A DNA stretch of 8,281 bases from Methanomassiliicoccales archaeon PtaU1.Bin030. GTDB taxonomy: Archaea; Thermoplasmatota; Thermoplasmata; Methanomassiliicoccales; Methanomassiliicoccaceae. A program made the position numbers and the translations under genes. The DNA lies in NCBI GenBank assembly GCA_002067635.1, contig MVRB01000091.1, positions 1-8,281 on the forward strand. Reading direction: 5' to 3'. The notes under the pieces were generated by a model. That model saw only the letters and a program-made list of their open reading frames with translations. It searched no databases and had not been told where the DNA came from. Shown here piece after piece: positions 1-5,751 of the stretch; position 1 is the first letter of the stretch; each line of letters opens with the position of its first letter.

Positions 1-69
1 CCCGCAGAGTTCCTCCGGAGGGCGGAGGAGCAGGAAGTCGTCGAGGCCGAACCCACTGAGGACGAGTGA
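1..69 (+). CDS. C-terminal end of an unidentified upstream protein (partial)
   Basis: Frame 1 is open from the first base to a TGA at 67-69 and encodes 22 residues rich in Glu and Asp, ending EAEPTEDE. Highly charged acidic tails of this kind are common at the ends of archaeal proteins, and the reading frame stops just before the next gene. The family cannot be told from so short a piece. The gap to the next start is 43 bases without a TATA box, so the two genes may share a transcript. The other two forward frames are less convincing, so the frame choice is likely but not certain. Confidence 0.55.
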   Translation, partial: PAEFLRRAEEQEVVEAEPTEDE

Positions 70-112
70 AGAAAGCCCACCAGATCGATATCCGCCGAGG
101 CGGACATGGAGC

Positions 113-958
113 ATGCTCTATCAGGTAACAGGCTCATCGGAGATGAACGGGTTGGACAAGCACGTCCTGTCCTTCCATTGGGACGATTTCCAGCCCCACC
201 TGCTGTTCTTCGACAGTGTGACCAGGAAGGTCGACCGTTTGCCCCTGGAAAGGCTGGCGATCAAGGTGGGGGAAGACCGCACCTGCGTGGGACGTTTTGA
301 TGAGGAGCTGTACGTTCCCTGCCCCTCGGCCCGCAGGGTCGGCCGCATCACCTCATGCCGGGAGTGCATGGCCCCTTGGATACCGGTGCAGAGCTGCATC
401 TTCGAGCCACAGTGCAGCGGAGATAGGTGCGACCACCCGGAGTTCTGCCAGCGCCAGCACTATGTTTACCTGGCCTCGTTCAGCAAAATGATCAAGGTTG
501 GCATGACCAGCGTCGGCAGGCTCAGGGAGAGAGCTATAGAGCAGGGGGCGGACGCGGTCAGGCCCCTGTTCATGTGCCGCGACCGCAGGGAGGCGAGGGA
601 GCTTGAGAAGGAGACCTCGAGGCGGTTCAAGATCCCCCAGGAGGTCAGGGCCCCCCGGATCGCCGCCACGTGGACCTCACCCCCCTCACGAAGCTCCATC
701 GAACATGTCCAGGACCACTATGTCAGAAAGATCGGGCGGTGGAGGGAACCGTTGAACGAGGGCCTCGTGTTCCTTGACCGGTATCCCATTAATGAGCTCC
801 CGCGAACCGCCCCCCGGCCAGTCGTGACCGCGGGAACCCACCGGGGGGAGGTCATGGGGATCAAGGGCCGCTATATGATCTTCCGGGACGAGAGGGGGGC
901 ATCACGGCTGCTGGACCTCAGCGACCTTCCCTCCCGCATGATATGCGTCCTGGACTGA
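113..958 (+). CDS. DUF2797 family protein (putative Zn-binding, GIY-YIG-like)
   Basis: This 281-residue protein matches my recollection of the DUF2797 family, whose function is unknown. Residues 18-55 form a beta-rich start (LSFHWDDFQPHL). Residues 58-112 hold eight cysteines (58, 70, 82, 85, 95, 101, 106, 112), including CREC and the family-like C-D-H-P-E-F-C stretch, which probably bind zinc. Next comes HYVYLASF (116-123), then KVGMTS (128-133) and GRLRERAIEQGA (135-146). Spacing and composition resemble the core of GIY-YIG nucleases, with VYL for GIY, KVG for YIG and an Arg on the following helix. That relationship is an inference, and nuclease activity is not established. Residues 190-281 form a less recognisable C-terminal part. 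The start is uncertain: ATG at 113 has only GAGG 12 bases upstream, and ATG at 143 is an alternative. The family assignment is fairly secure; the role is not. Confidence 0.82.
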   Translation: MLYQVTGSSEMNGLDKHVLSFHWDDFQPHLLFFDSVTRKVDRLPLERLAIKVGEDRTCVGRFDEELYVPCPSARRVGRITSCRECMAPWIPVQSCIFEPQCSGDRCDHPEFCQRQHYVYLASFSKMIKVGMTSVGRLRERAIEQGADAVRPLFMCRDRREARELEKETSRRFKIPQEVRAPRIAATWTSPPSRSSIEHVQDHYVRKIGRWREPLNEGLVFLDRYPINELPRTAPRPVVTAGTHRGEVMGIKGRYMIFRDERGASRLLDLSDLPSRMICVLD

Positions 959-1017
959 TGGCAGCTGCTGGACCGCGGGTGCTGCGAGGCCCCACGAACG
1001 CAGGGCAGAAAGTGATA

Positions 1018-1025
1018 TTTATAAG
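1018..1025 (+). promoter_or_regulatory. TATA box for the marker-11 / uppS / radical SAM gene run
   Basis: TTTATAAG at 1018-1025, with a purine-rich AGAAAGTG just upstream as a possible BRE, is a good archaeal TATA box in an otherwise GC-rich spacer. Transcription should start about 25 bases downstream, near 1047-1050. That leaves a leader of roughly 17-20 bases before the ATG at 1067. The next two genes have no TATA box of their own, so this promoter probably serves all three. Confidence 0.7.
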
Positions 1026-1066
1026 CACCCTCATTATCGGCCGCTCATCCATCTGGAGCATTGATC

Positions 1067-2017
1067 ATGTCCATTGTCCTAACCCCTGATGAGGTCGCTC
1101 AGAAGTATGGCAAGCTCTTCTGCAAGGGATTGTACACCCTGGTCGACGAGAAGAACGGTGTGGCCACCATCATTGAGGAATGCATGGCCAAAGGCCCTGT
1201 GGAGTGGGATGCCGCCAACCGTAAGCGGGCGGGGGGAGCACTTACAGGCATAAGGGTGGAGGGTACCACGCTCATCATGGACGCCATCATCGGCGAGGGC
1301 GATGTTAGCTTCGGCCCTGCCTCCAAGAGCTTGGGCGGGCAGGGGCTGAGGTCCCTGAAGGTGGAGGGCGACAGGGTCATCACCACCTGGGTGGGGCTGG
1401 CAGGAGCCAGCGTGGGGATCGGAGCGTGCATGCCCCAGGGCCCCGGGACCATCGAGACAATCTATCCAGACGAAGTCAAGATCGGCGGCGCCCACCGCGT
1501 GGAGGTCAGCGTGGTGACCCCCAAGCTGGTGAGGATGATTTATGCCGTCGATGATACCGACACCAAGGAGAAGGGCGCCTCCTGGGTGCTGATGCTGCGC
1601 TTGGCCCGGGAGGCCCCCGTGGGCCATTACCTGGAGCACAAGATCGTCCAGCTCAACCCCAATGTTCCCGAGAAGACCACCAACTGCGTGTCTGTGGGCG
1701 TCTCCTTCGCGGTGGCGGAGAAGGACATTCCCGCACTGACGGAGTTCGTCGTGGACTTCATCAGCAAGAACACCTACAGCGAGAACACCACCCTCGCTAT
1801 CTACCAGGGCCTGAAGGTCCCTCAGGAGGTCCAGGACTACGGCCGGGAGGCCAAGGAGCGGATCTTCAATATAAATTACGCGCGCGAGGTGGCCGATCGG
1901 AACGGGATCCAGCTCATAGAGATAACTGGAAAGAGGGGCACCATCGGAGCCGTCGCCGGCATAGGGTGCTTCGATATGGGGTGGAAGGCCGCGGCCCTGC
2001 CCGAGGATATCCTCTAA
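1067..2017 (+). CDS. mmp11: Methanogenesis marker protein 11-like, TiaS-related
   Basis: The 316-residue product resembles methanogenesis marker 11, a protein defined by its presence in methanogen genomes and without a proven reaction. The diagnostic part is YAVDDTDTKEKGASW (159-173), followed by VQLNPNVPEKTTNCVSVG (194-211) and a C-terminal ITGKRGTIGAVAGIG (286-300). The DDTDT motif and a downstream Pro/Lys/Asn-rich strand are also seen in TiaS, the archaeal enzyme that adds agmatine to the tRNA-Ile wobble cytidine, so an ATP-using fold of that type is plausible. The protein is too short to be TiaS itself and has no visible zinc ribbon or OB domain. I chose ATG 1067 over the in-frame TTG at 1061 because it fits the promoter and is the stronger codon. 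It is followed after 15 bases by uppS. A substrate cannot be named. Confidence 0.75.
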   Translation: MSIVLTPDEVAQKYGKLFCKGLYTLVDEKNGVATIIEECMAKGPVEWDAANRKRAGGALTGIRVEGTTLIMDAIIGEGDVSFGPASKSLGGQGLRSLKVEGDRVITTWVGLAGASVGIGACMPQGPGTIETIYPDEVKIGGAHRVEVSVVTPKLVRMIYAVDDTDTKEKGASWVLMLRLAREAPVGHYLEHKIVQLNPNVPEKTTNCVSVGVSFAVAEKDIPALTEFVVDFISKNTYSENTTLAIYQGLKVPQEVQDYGREAKERIFNINYAREVADRNGIQLIEITGKRGTIGAVAGIGCFDMGWKAAALPEDIL

Positions 2018-2032
2018 ATAGCGCGGCACACC

Positions 2033-2848
2033 ATGTCCGATGAGAACAGCGAGGAGGCAAGGCATATAAAGGACGAGATCTCCCGAGTCATCGCCAGCAC
2101 CGCTTACAACACCTATGAGAAGCGGTTACTGAAAGAGGTGCGGGAGAACAAGATCCCGCATCATGTAGCGGTGATTATGGACGGGAACCGCCGCTTCGCC
2201 AAGGAGTTCGGCCTCACCACCGCCGAGGGGCATATCCGGGGGAAGGACAAGCTCGAGGAGCTTCTGGATTGGTGCATGGAGCTTGGCGTGAAGGTGCTCA
2301 CGGTATACGCATTCTCCACGGAGAACATGAACCGCGACGCGGACGAGGTGGAGAGCCTCATGAAGCTGTTCGAGGAGAACTTCTACCGCCTGGGGGACGA
2401 CGAGAGGGTCCATCGCCATGGGATCAAGGTGACCGTCCTTGGGCAGAGGGACATCCTGCCGGACAGCGTCAAGGAGGCCATCGAGTACGCTGAGAGGAGG
2501 ACCGCCGCTTACTCCAACTACTACTACAACATCGCGACGGCCTACGGCTCCCGCCAGGAGATCGTGCAGGCGATAAAGCAGATCGCCCAGAAGGTCAAGG
2601 ACGGGGAGCTGAAGGTGGAGGACATAACGGAAAGGACCTTCTCCAATCACCTGTACACGGCGGACTTCCCGGACCCTGACCTCATTCTCCGGACGTCGGG
2701 GGAAGAGCGTATCTCCAACTTCCTGCTGTGGCAGCTCGCCTATGCTGAGCTGTACTTCACAGATGTGTATTGGCCGGGCTTCCGGAGGATCGACTTCCTG
2801 CGGGCCATCCGTTCCTACCAGATGCGTCGCCGGCGCTTCGGGACATGA
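2033..2848 (+). CDS. uppS: cis-Prenyltransferase (polyprenyl diphosphate synthase)
   Basis: The enzyme condenses isopentenyl diphosphate in cis onto an allylic primer, which in archaea is thought to be geranylgeranyl diphosphate. The product is the long polyprenyl diphosphate that becomes the dolichol-type carrier for surface glycans and protein N-glycosylation. The 271-residue protein has all five family blocks: HVAVIMDGNRRFA (44-56) with the catalytic, Mg-binding Asp50; YAFSTEN (92-98); the middle helices; LILRTSGEERISNFLLWQ (218-235) with the diphosphate-binding Arg220 and Arg226; and YAELYFTDVYWP (237-248) with the metal ligand Glu239. The N-terminal 40 residues are a charged helical extension common in archaeal members. 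No clear Shine-Dalgarno is seen before ATG 2033, which lies 15 bases after the previous stop, so translation may be coupled. Identification is secure; chain length and primer are inferred. Confidence 0.93.
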   Translation: MSDENSEEARHIKDEISRVIASTAYNTYEKRLLKEVRENKIPHHVAVIMDGNRRFAKEFGLTTAEGHIRGKDKLEELLDWCMELGVKVLTVYAFSTENMNRDADEVESLMKLFEENFYRLGDDERVHRHGIKVTVLGQRDILPDSVKEAIEYAERRTAAYSNYYYNIATAYGSRQEIVQAIKQIAQKVKDGELKVEDITERTFSNHLYTADFPDPDLILRTSGEERISNFLLWQLAYAELYFTDVYWPGFRRIDFLRAIRSYQMRRRRFGT

Positions 2849-2860
2849 TAACATTTTTGT

Positions 2861-2879
2861 AGAGCACGCCCTTTGCTCT
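2861..2879 (+). other. Small hairpin between uppS and the radical SAM gene
   Basis: AGAGCA (2861-2866) and TGCTCT (2874-2879) are perfect inverted repeats around a 7-base loop, preceded by a run of five T at 2854-2858. The T run lies before the hairpin, so this is not a standard intrinsic terminator. The T run alone could weakly end transcription in an archaeon. The hairpin sits 10 bases before the Shine-Dalgarno of the next gene and could modulate its translation or RNA processing. Confidence 0.35.
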
Positions 2880-2889
2880 CCACTGCCCC

Positions 2890-2894
2890 GGAGG
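2890..2894 (+). promoter_or_regulatory. Shine-Dalgarno site fixing the TTG start of the radical SAM gene
   Basis: GGAGG at 2890-2894 lies 7 bases before TTG at 2902, which is ideal spacing. The first in-frame ATG comes at codon 22, beyond the conserved N-terminus, so TTG is the likely start. Confidence 0.75.
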
Positions 2895-2901
2895 CGGCCT
2901 C

Positions 2902-4626
2902 TTGCGCAAGGAAGACCTCATATTCCTACACGCTCCCAGCGTATACGATTTCAGGAAGGAGTCCATGTTCTACGGCCCGGTCAGCGACCTGGTGCCGTCA
3001 ACGCCGGTCTTCGAGATGTACCCCTTCGGGTTCACCACCATGGCCAACGCCCTGCACAAGGCCGGGTACAGGGTGCGCATCGTGAACCTTGCCAGCATGA
3101 TGCTCAACGACAAGAGGCTGGACGTCGAGACCTTCCTCCGTAAGCTGGACGCCGACGTGTTCGGCATCGACCTCCACTGGCTGCCTCACGCCCACGGGTC
3201 GCTGGCCGTGGCGGAGATGGTGAAGAGGTCCCATCCCGACTCCAAGGTCCTCTTCGGCGGGTTCTCCTCCTCCTACTACCACGAGGAGCTCATCGCCTAC
3301 CCACAGGTGGACCTGGTCCTGCGGGGGGACTCCGTGGAGGCCCCGCTGGTCGCTCTGATGGATGCCCTGGCCCAGAGGAGGGACCTGTCCTCCGTGCCCA
3401 ACCTCACGTGGAAGGACAAGGGCAGGACCGTTGTCAACGCCCTCACCCACGTCCCCGAGGACCTTGACTACTTGGACATCGACTACGGGTGGATCATACG
3501 CTCGGTGATCAGGCACCGGGACCTGGAGGGGGCCAAGCCCTTCAAGGACTGGGACAGGTACCCCCTGACGGCCATATTCACCGTCCGGGGCTGCTCCCAG
3601 TGCTGCGCGGTCTGTGGAGGGAGCTGCGGGGCCATGAAGCGGGTCCTGGGAAGGACCAGGCCCGCGTTCAGGAGCCCAGAGAGGGTAGCCCAGGACATCT
3701 ACGATGTGCAGAACTACCTGGATGCCCCGGTTTTCGTGGTCGGGGATGTCCGGCAGCATGGGGAATCGTATGCGGATAGTTTCTTCCGCGAATGTAAGTC
3801 CCTCGGCATCGATAACCACGTGGTCCTGGAGCTGTTCACCCCCGCGGCTGAGCCGTACTTCCAGAGCGCGAACGGTACCTTCGACAGGTACTCCATCCAG
3901 TTCTCTCCGGACTCCCATGAGGAGAAGGTGCGCTACGCTCTGGGGCGGAGGTTCGACAATCCCTCGATGGAGAGGAGCATCCGTCATGCCCTGGAAAATG
4001 GCTGCCAGCGCTTCGACATGTTCTTCATGATCGGGCTGCCGGAGCAGACCCCGGCGTCGGCCCTGGGATCGGCGGACTTCACCCGAAAGCTGTACGCGGA
4101 CAATAAGAACGACGGGCGCCTTTTCGTGTACACATCCCCCTTGGCTCCGTTCCTGGACCCGGGGAGCTTTGCGTTCGAGAACCCGGAGAAGTACGGGTAC
4201 CGCCTCTTCGCCCGCACCTTGGAGGAGCACCGGGTCCGTCTGGCCAATCCCAATTGGAGGGATGTCCTGTCGTACGAGACCATCCATATGACGAGGGGTC
4301 AGATAGTGGAGACATCCTACGAGGCCGCGGACCGGCTGAACCAGGTTAGGGTGGAGGCGGGCCTCATGACCGAGGAGGAGCTGAGAGCGCGGCAGGATCG
4401 TTCCCAGAACGCCCGGCAGCTCATGGTGGAGGTCGATAAGGCCCTGGCCCTGAGCGGAGAGGCGAGAAGGGAGCGGCTGGCCTACCTCAAGGGCAAGGCG
4501 GATGAGCTCATGGAGTCCACCATCTGCCAGAAGAGGGAACTCGAGTGGGACACACCGGGGGTGCTGCACAGCGTCCCGCGGGTCGTCCGCTCGCTGGTAT
4601 GGAAAAGGAAGAGCCGATCGGGTTAG
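2902..4626 (+). CDS. B12-binding / radical SAM protein, Ta0216-like
   Basis: The 574-residue protein joins an N-terminal cobalamin-binding-type Rossmann domain to a radical SAM barrel. Residues 40-155 show the usual order: the GFTTMANALHKAGYRVRIVN helix region, DVFGIDLHW (85-93), KVLFGGFSS (115-123) and DLVLRGDSVEAP (137-148). The B12 lower-ligand motif DxHxxG is not evident, as is common in such enzymes. The radical SAM site is C231-x3-C235-x2-C238 followed by GGS, with extra Cys at 234 and 242. The barrel runs on through RYSIQFSPDS (329-338) and FMIGLPEQTP (375-384). The C-terminal 120 residues are helical and charged. Overall it resembles the family I recall as Ta0216-like, known from Thermoplasma; that family name is from memory. 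The reaction is unknown. It lies 53 bases after uppS and is probably co-transcribed. Its stop overlaps that of convergent proC. Confidence 0.8.
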   Translation: MRKEDLIFLHAPSVYDFRKESMFYGPVSDLVPSTPVFEMYPFGFTTMANALHKAGYRVRIVNLASMMLNDKRLDVETFLRKLDADVFGIDLHWLPHAHGSLAVAEMVKRSHPDSKVLFGGFSSSYYHEELIAYPQVDLVLRGDSVEAPLVALMDALAQRRDLSSVPNLTWKDKGRTVVNALTHVPEDLDYLDIDYGWIIRSVIRHRDLEGAKPFKDWDRYPLTAIFTVRGCSQCCAVCGGSCGAMKRVLGRTRPAFRSPERVAQDIYDVQNYLDAPVFVVGDVRQHGESYADSFFRECKSLGIDNHVVLELFTPAAEPYFQSANGTFDRYSIQFSPDSHEEKVRYALGRRFDNPSMERSIRHALENGCQRFDMFFMIGLPEQTPASALGSADFTRKLYADNKNDGRLFVYTSPLAPFLDPGSFAFENPEKYGYRLFARTLEEHRVRLANPNWRDVLSYETIHMTRGQIVETSYEAADRLNQVRVEAGLMTEEELRARQDRSQNARQLMVEVDKALALSGEARRERLAYLKGKADELMESTICQKRELEWDTPGVLHSVPRVVRSLVWKRKSRSG

Positions 4627-5432
4627 CTCCTGCCAAGCTCCTGGGAGCGCTTGTAGGCCGCCTCCACCGCGCGGATGAAGGCGCCCCGGACCGCGGACTC
4701 CTCCAGGACCTTCATGCCCTCGCTGGTCGTACCGGCCGGGGATGACACCATGTCCTTGAACTGAGCGGGGTGCCCCTTGGTCTCGAGGACGGTCTTGGCC
4801 GCCCCCAGCACCGTCTGCGCCGCCAATGTCTGAGATACATCTCGAGGCAGGCCGGCAAGGACCCCTCCATCGGCCATTGCCTCGATGACCAGATAGATAT
4901 ATGCAGGCCCGCTGCCGCTGAGGCCGGTGACCGCATCGAGGAGCTTCTCGTCCATGGCGAAGGCGACGCCCACGGAGTCCAATATGGTCTGGACAGCGTC
5001 CTTGTCCTCCTTCTTGGCAGACTTGCCGAGGGCAAACCCGGAAGCGGAGGCGCCTACCAGGCATGGCTGGTTGGGCATTACCCTAACGACCCTGACCCCC
5101 CAGTTTAGGTGGGCCTCGATGAAAGATATCTTCACCCCCGCGGCGATGGAGATCACAAGGTGTTCCGCCGTCAGGAGAGGCTTCAGCTCGTCCAGGACGA
5201 TCGATACCACGTTGGGCTTCACAGCCAGGATTATGGTCTTGGCCTCCTTCACAACCTCCACGTTGTCAGTGGTAACGACGATCCCCAGAGTCCTTGCCAT
5301 ATAGTCCCTGCGCTCAGGCACTACCTCGCTGGCGATCAGGTCATCAGCGGTACACAGTCCTGAAGAGATCATGCCCTTCATCAACGCCTCAGCCATGTTA
5401 CCGGCACCAATGAAACCATACTTTTTGCTCAT
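4623..5432 (-). CDS. proC: Pyrroline-5-carboxylate reductase
   Basis: ProC reduces 1-pyrroline-5-carboxylate to L-proline with NAD(P)H, the last step of proline synthesis in the cytosol. The 269-residue length is typical. The N-terminal Rossmann motif is GFIGAGNMAEAL (6-17), followed by ILAVKPN (68-74), VRVMPNQP (116-123), the dimer/active-site segment LSGSGPAYIY (171-180) and the C-terminal signature MVSSPAGTTSEGM (228-240). Most bacterial enzymes have PGG where this has PAG, a mild change. ATG at 5430-5432 is preceded by GAGGTG (minus strand, 5439-5444) at 6 bases, which settles the start. It has its own promoter in the gene-free region and stands alone on its strand. Its TAA overlaps the TAG of the convergent radical SAM gene. 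No other proline gene is in the window. Confidence 0.95.
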   Translation of the reverse strand: MSKKYGFIGAGNMAEALMKGMISSGLCTADDLIASEVVPERRDYMARTLGIVVTTDNVEVVKEAKTIILAVKPNVVSIVLDELKPLLTAEHLVISIAAGVKISFIEAHLNWGVRVVRVMPNQPCLVGASASGFALGKSAKKEDKDAVQTILDSVGVAFAMDEKLLDAVTGLSGSGPAYIYLVIEAMADGGVLAGLPRDVSQTLAAQTVLGAAKTVLETKGHPAQFKDMVSSPAGTTSEGMKVLEESAVRGAFIRAVEAAYKRSQELGRS

Positions 5433-5476
5433 CCTTTCACCTCAAGACGCCCGGGGCGTGCTAACGCGTCGCTAAT

Positions 5477-5503
5477 GGTAACGCCACTAATAAACATGTT
5501 ACC
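5477..5503. promoter_or_regulatory. Inverted hexamers bracketing the proC TATA box
   Basis: GGTAAC (5477-5482) and GTTACC (5498-5503) are exact reverse complements whose starts lie 21 bases apart, two helical turns. The proC TATA-like element falls between them. A dimeric repressor bound here would block TBP, so this is a candidate operator, inferred from geometry only. Confidence 0.35.
5488..5494 (-). promoter_or_regulatory. Putative TATA box of proC
   Basis: On the minus strand this reads TTTATTA. Transcription would start about 26 bases downstream, near 5463-5467, giving a leader of about 31-35 bases that contains the GAGGTG ribosome site. It is flanked by an inverted GGTAAC/GTTACC pair. 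Confidence 0.55.
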
Positions 5504-5622
5504 CCGGCATTTGAACGGAGTTGTTCGGAAACAAGGCCGCAGGCTCGACCGCCTTACCTTTGCGCCTGGTCCGCTCGGAGCCGGTAATAGTCGGCAATAG
5601 CCGTTCGCATTATCATATTATG

Positions 5623-5711
5623 AATTGCGATAATAACGGATTTCAAATTCTAGAAAATACCGTTTTTCCGCTTCCTTTATGGTCTGGCCAGATAACATAA
5701 AAATCGCAATT
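5623..5711. repeat. Separated 9-base inverted repeat upstream of fpoA
   Basis: AATTGCGAT (5623-5631) and ATCGCAATT (5703-5711) are perfect reverse complements separated by 71 bases. The proximal copy ends 10 bases before the fpoA TATA box, where an archaeal regulator could touch the basal machinery. This could be a pair of binding sites for one regulator. Confidence 0.4.
5677..5700. promoter_or_regulatory. Imperfect 24-base palindrome upstream of fpoA
   Basis: The centre is the perfect palindrome TCTGGCCAGA (5683-5692). The flanks TTATG (5677-5681) and CATAA (5696-5700) are also reverse complements, offset by two bases. It lies about 20-45 bases upstream of the fpoA TATA box and has the size and symmetry of a homodimeric regulator site. 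Confidence 0.45.
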
Positions 5712-5721
5712 TTAGCTAACG

Positions 5722-5729
5722 TATTTATA
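5722..5729 (+). promoter_or_regulatory. TATA box of the fpo operon
   Basis: TATTTATA at 5722-5729 is centred about 26 bases before the ATG at 5752, the usual TATA-to-start distance in archaea. Transcription should therefore begin at or within a base or two of the start codon. No ribosome site lies near the ATG, which agrees with a leaderless message. Confidence 0.7.
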
Positions 5730-5751
5730 GAGGCTTACTATTCTCGCTTCA

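Larger units (their letters stand above)
5433..5751. other. Divergent control region between proC and the fpo operon
   Basis: This 319-base stretch has no credible gene. The side near proC is of normal GC content, while roughly 5605-5730 is strongly AT-rich. It contains a TATA box for each direction, and the following candidate sites: a GGTAAC/GTTACC pair around the proC TATA box; two 9-base direct repeats CGGYAATAG at 5582-5590 and 5592-5600; a TTGTT-CGGA-AACAA hairpin at 5521-5534; ATTATC/GATAAT at 5609-5614 and 5629-5634; AATTGCGAT at 5623-5631, repeated inverted at 5703-5711; and a TCTGGCCAGA palindrome at 5683-5692. No tRNA or other structured RNA gene was recognised. Confidence 0.7.

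Noticed and set aside
12..21. CCTCCGGAGG palindrome near the window start
   Set aside because: It lies inside the coding end of the upstream gene, in a purine-biased Arg/Glu stretch where such repeats arise easily.
959..1000. Possible terminator after the DUF2797 gene
   Set aside because: Only short, GC-rich partial repeats (GCAGCTGC) and no T run.
2003..2014. Perfect palindrome GAGGATATCCTC at the end of the marker-11 gene
   Set aside because: It is coding sequence for the last residues, and the RNA hairpin would have only 4 pairs with a 4-base loop. No T run follows, so I do not call a terminator.
1079..2065. Open frame of 328 codons antisense to the marker-11 gene
   Set aside because: Low-complexity His/Gly/Leu composition, no recognisable motif, and it fully overlaps a gene with a promoter and conserved motifs.
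2126..2854. Open frame of 242 codons antisense to uppS
   Set aside because: A shadow of the strongly conserved prenyltransferase; no start signal or motif.
2998..5064. Open frame of 688 codons on the minus strand
   Set aside because: It lies antisense to the radical SAM gene and in another frame of proC, and is Pro/Gly/Arg/His-rich without family motifs. Both overlapped genes have clear motifs, so this is a by-product of high GC at third positions.
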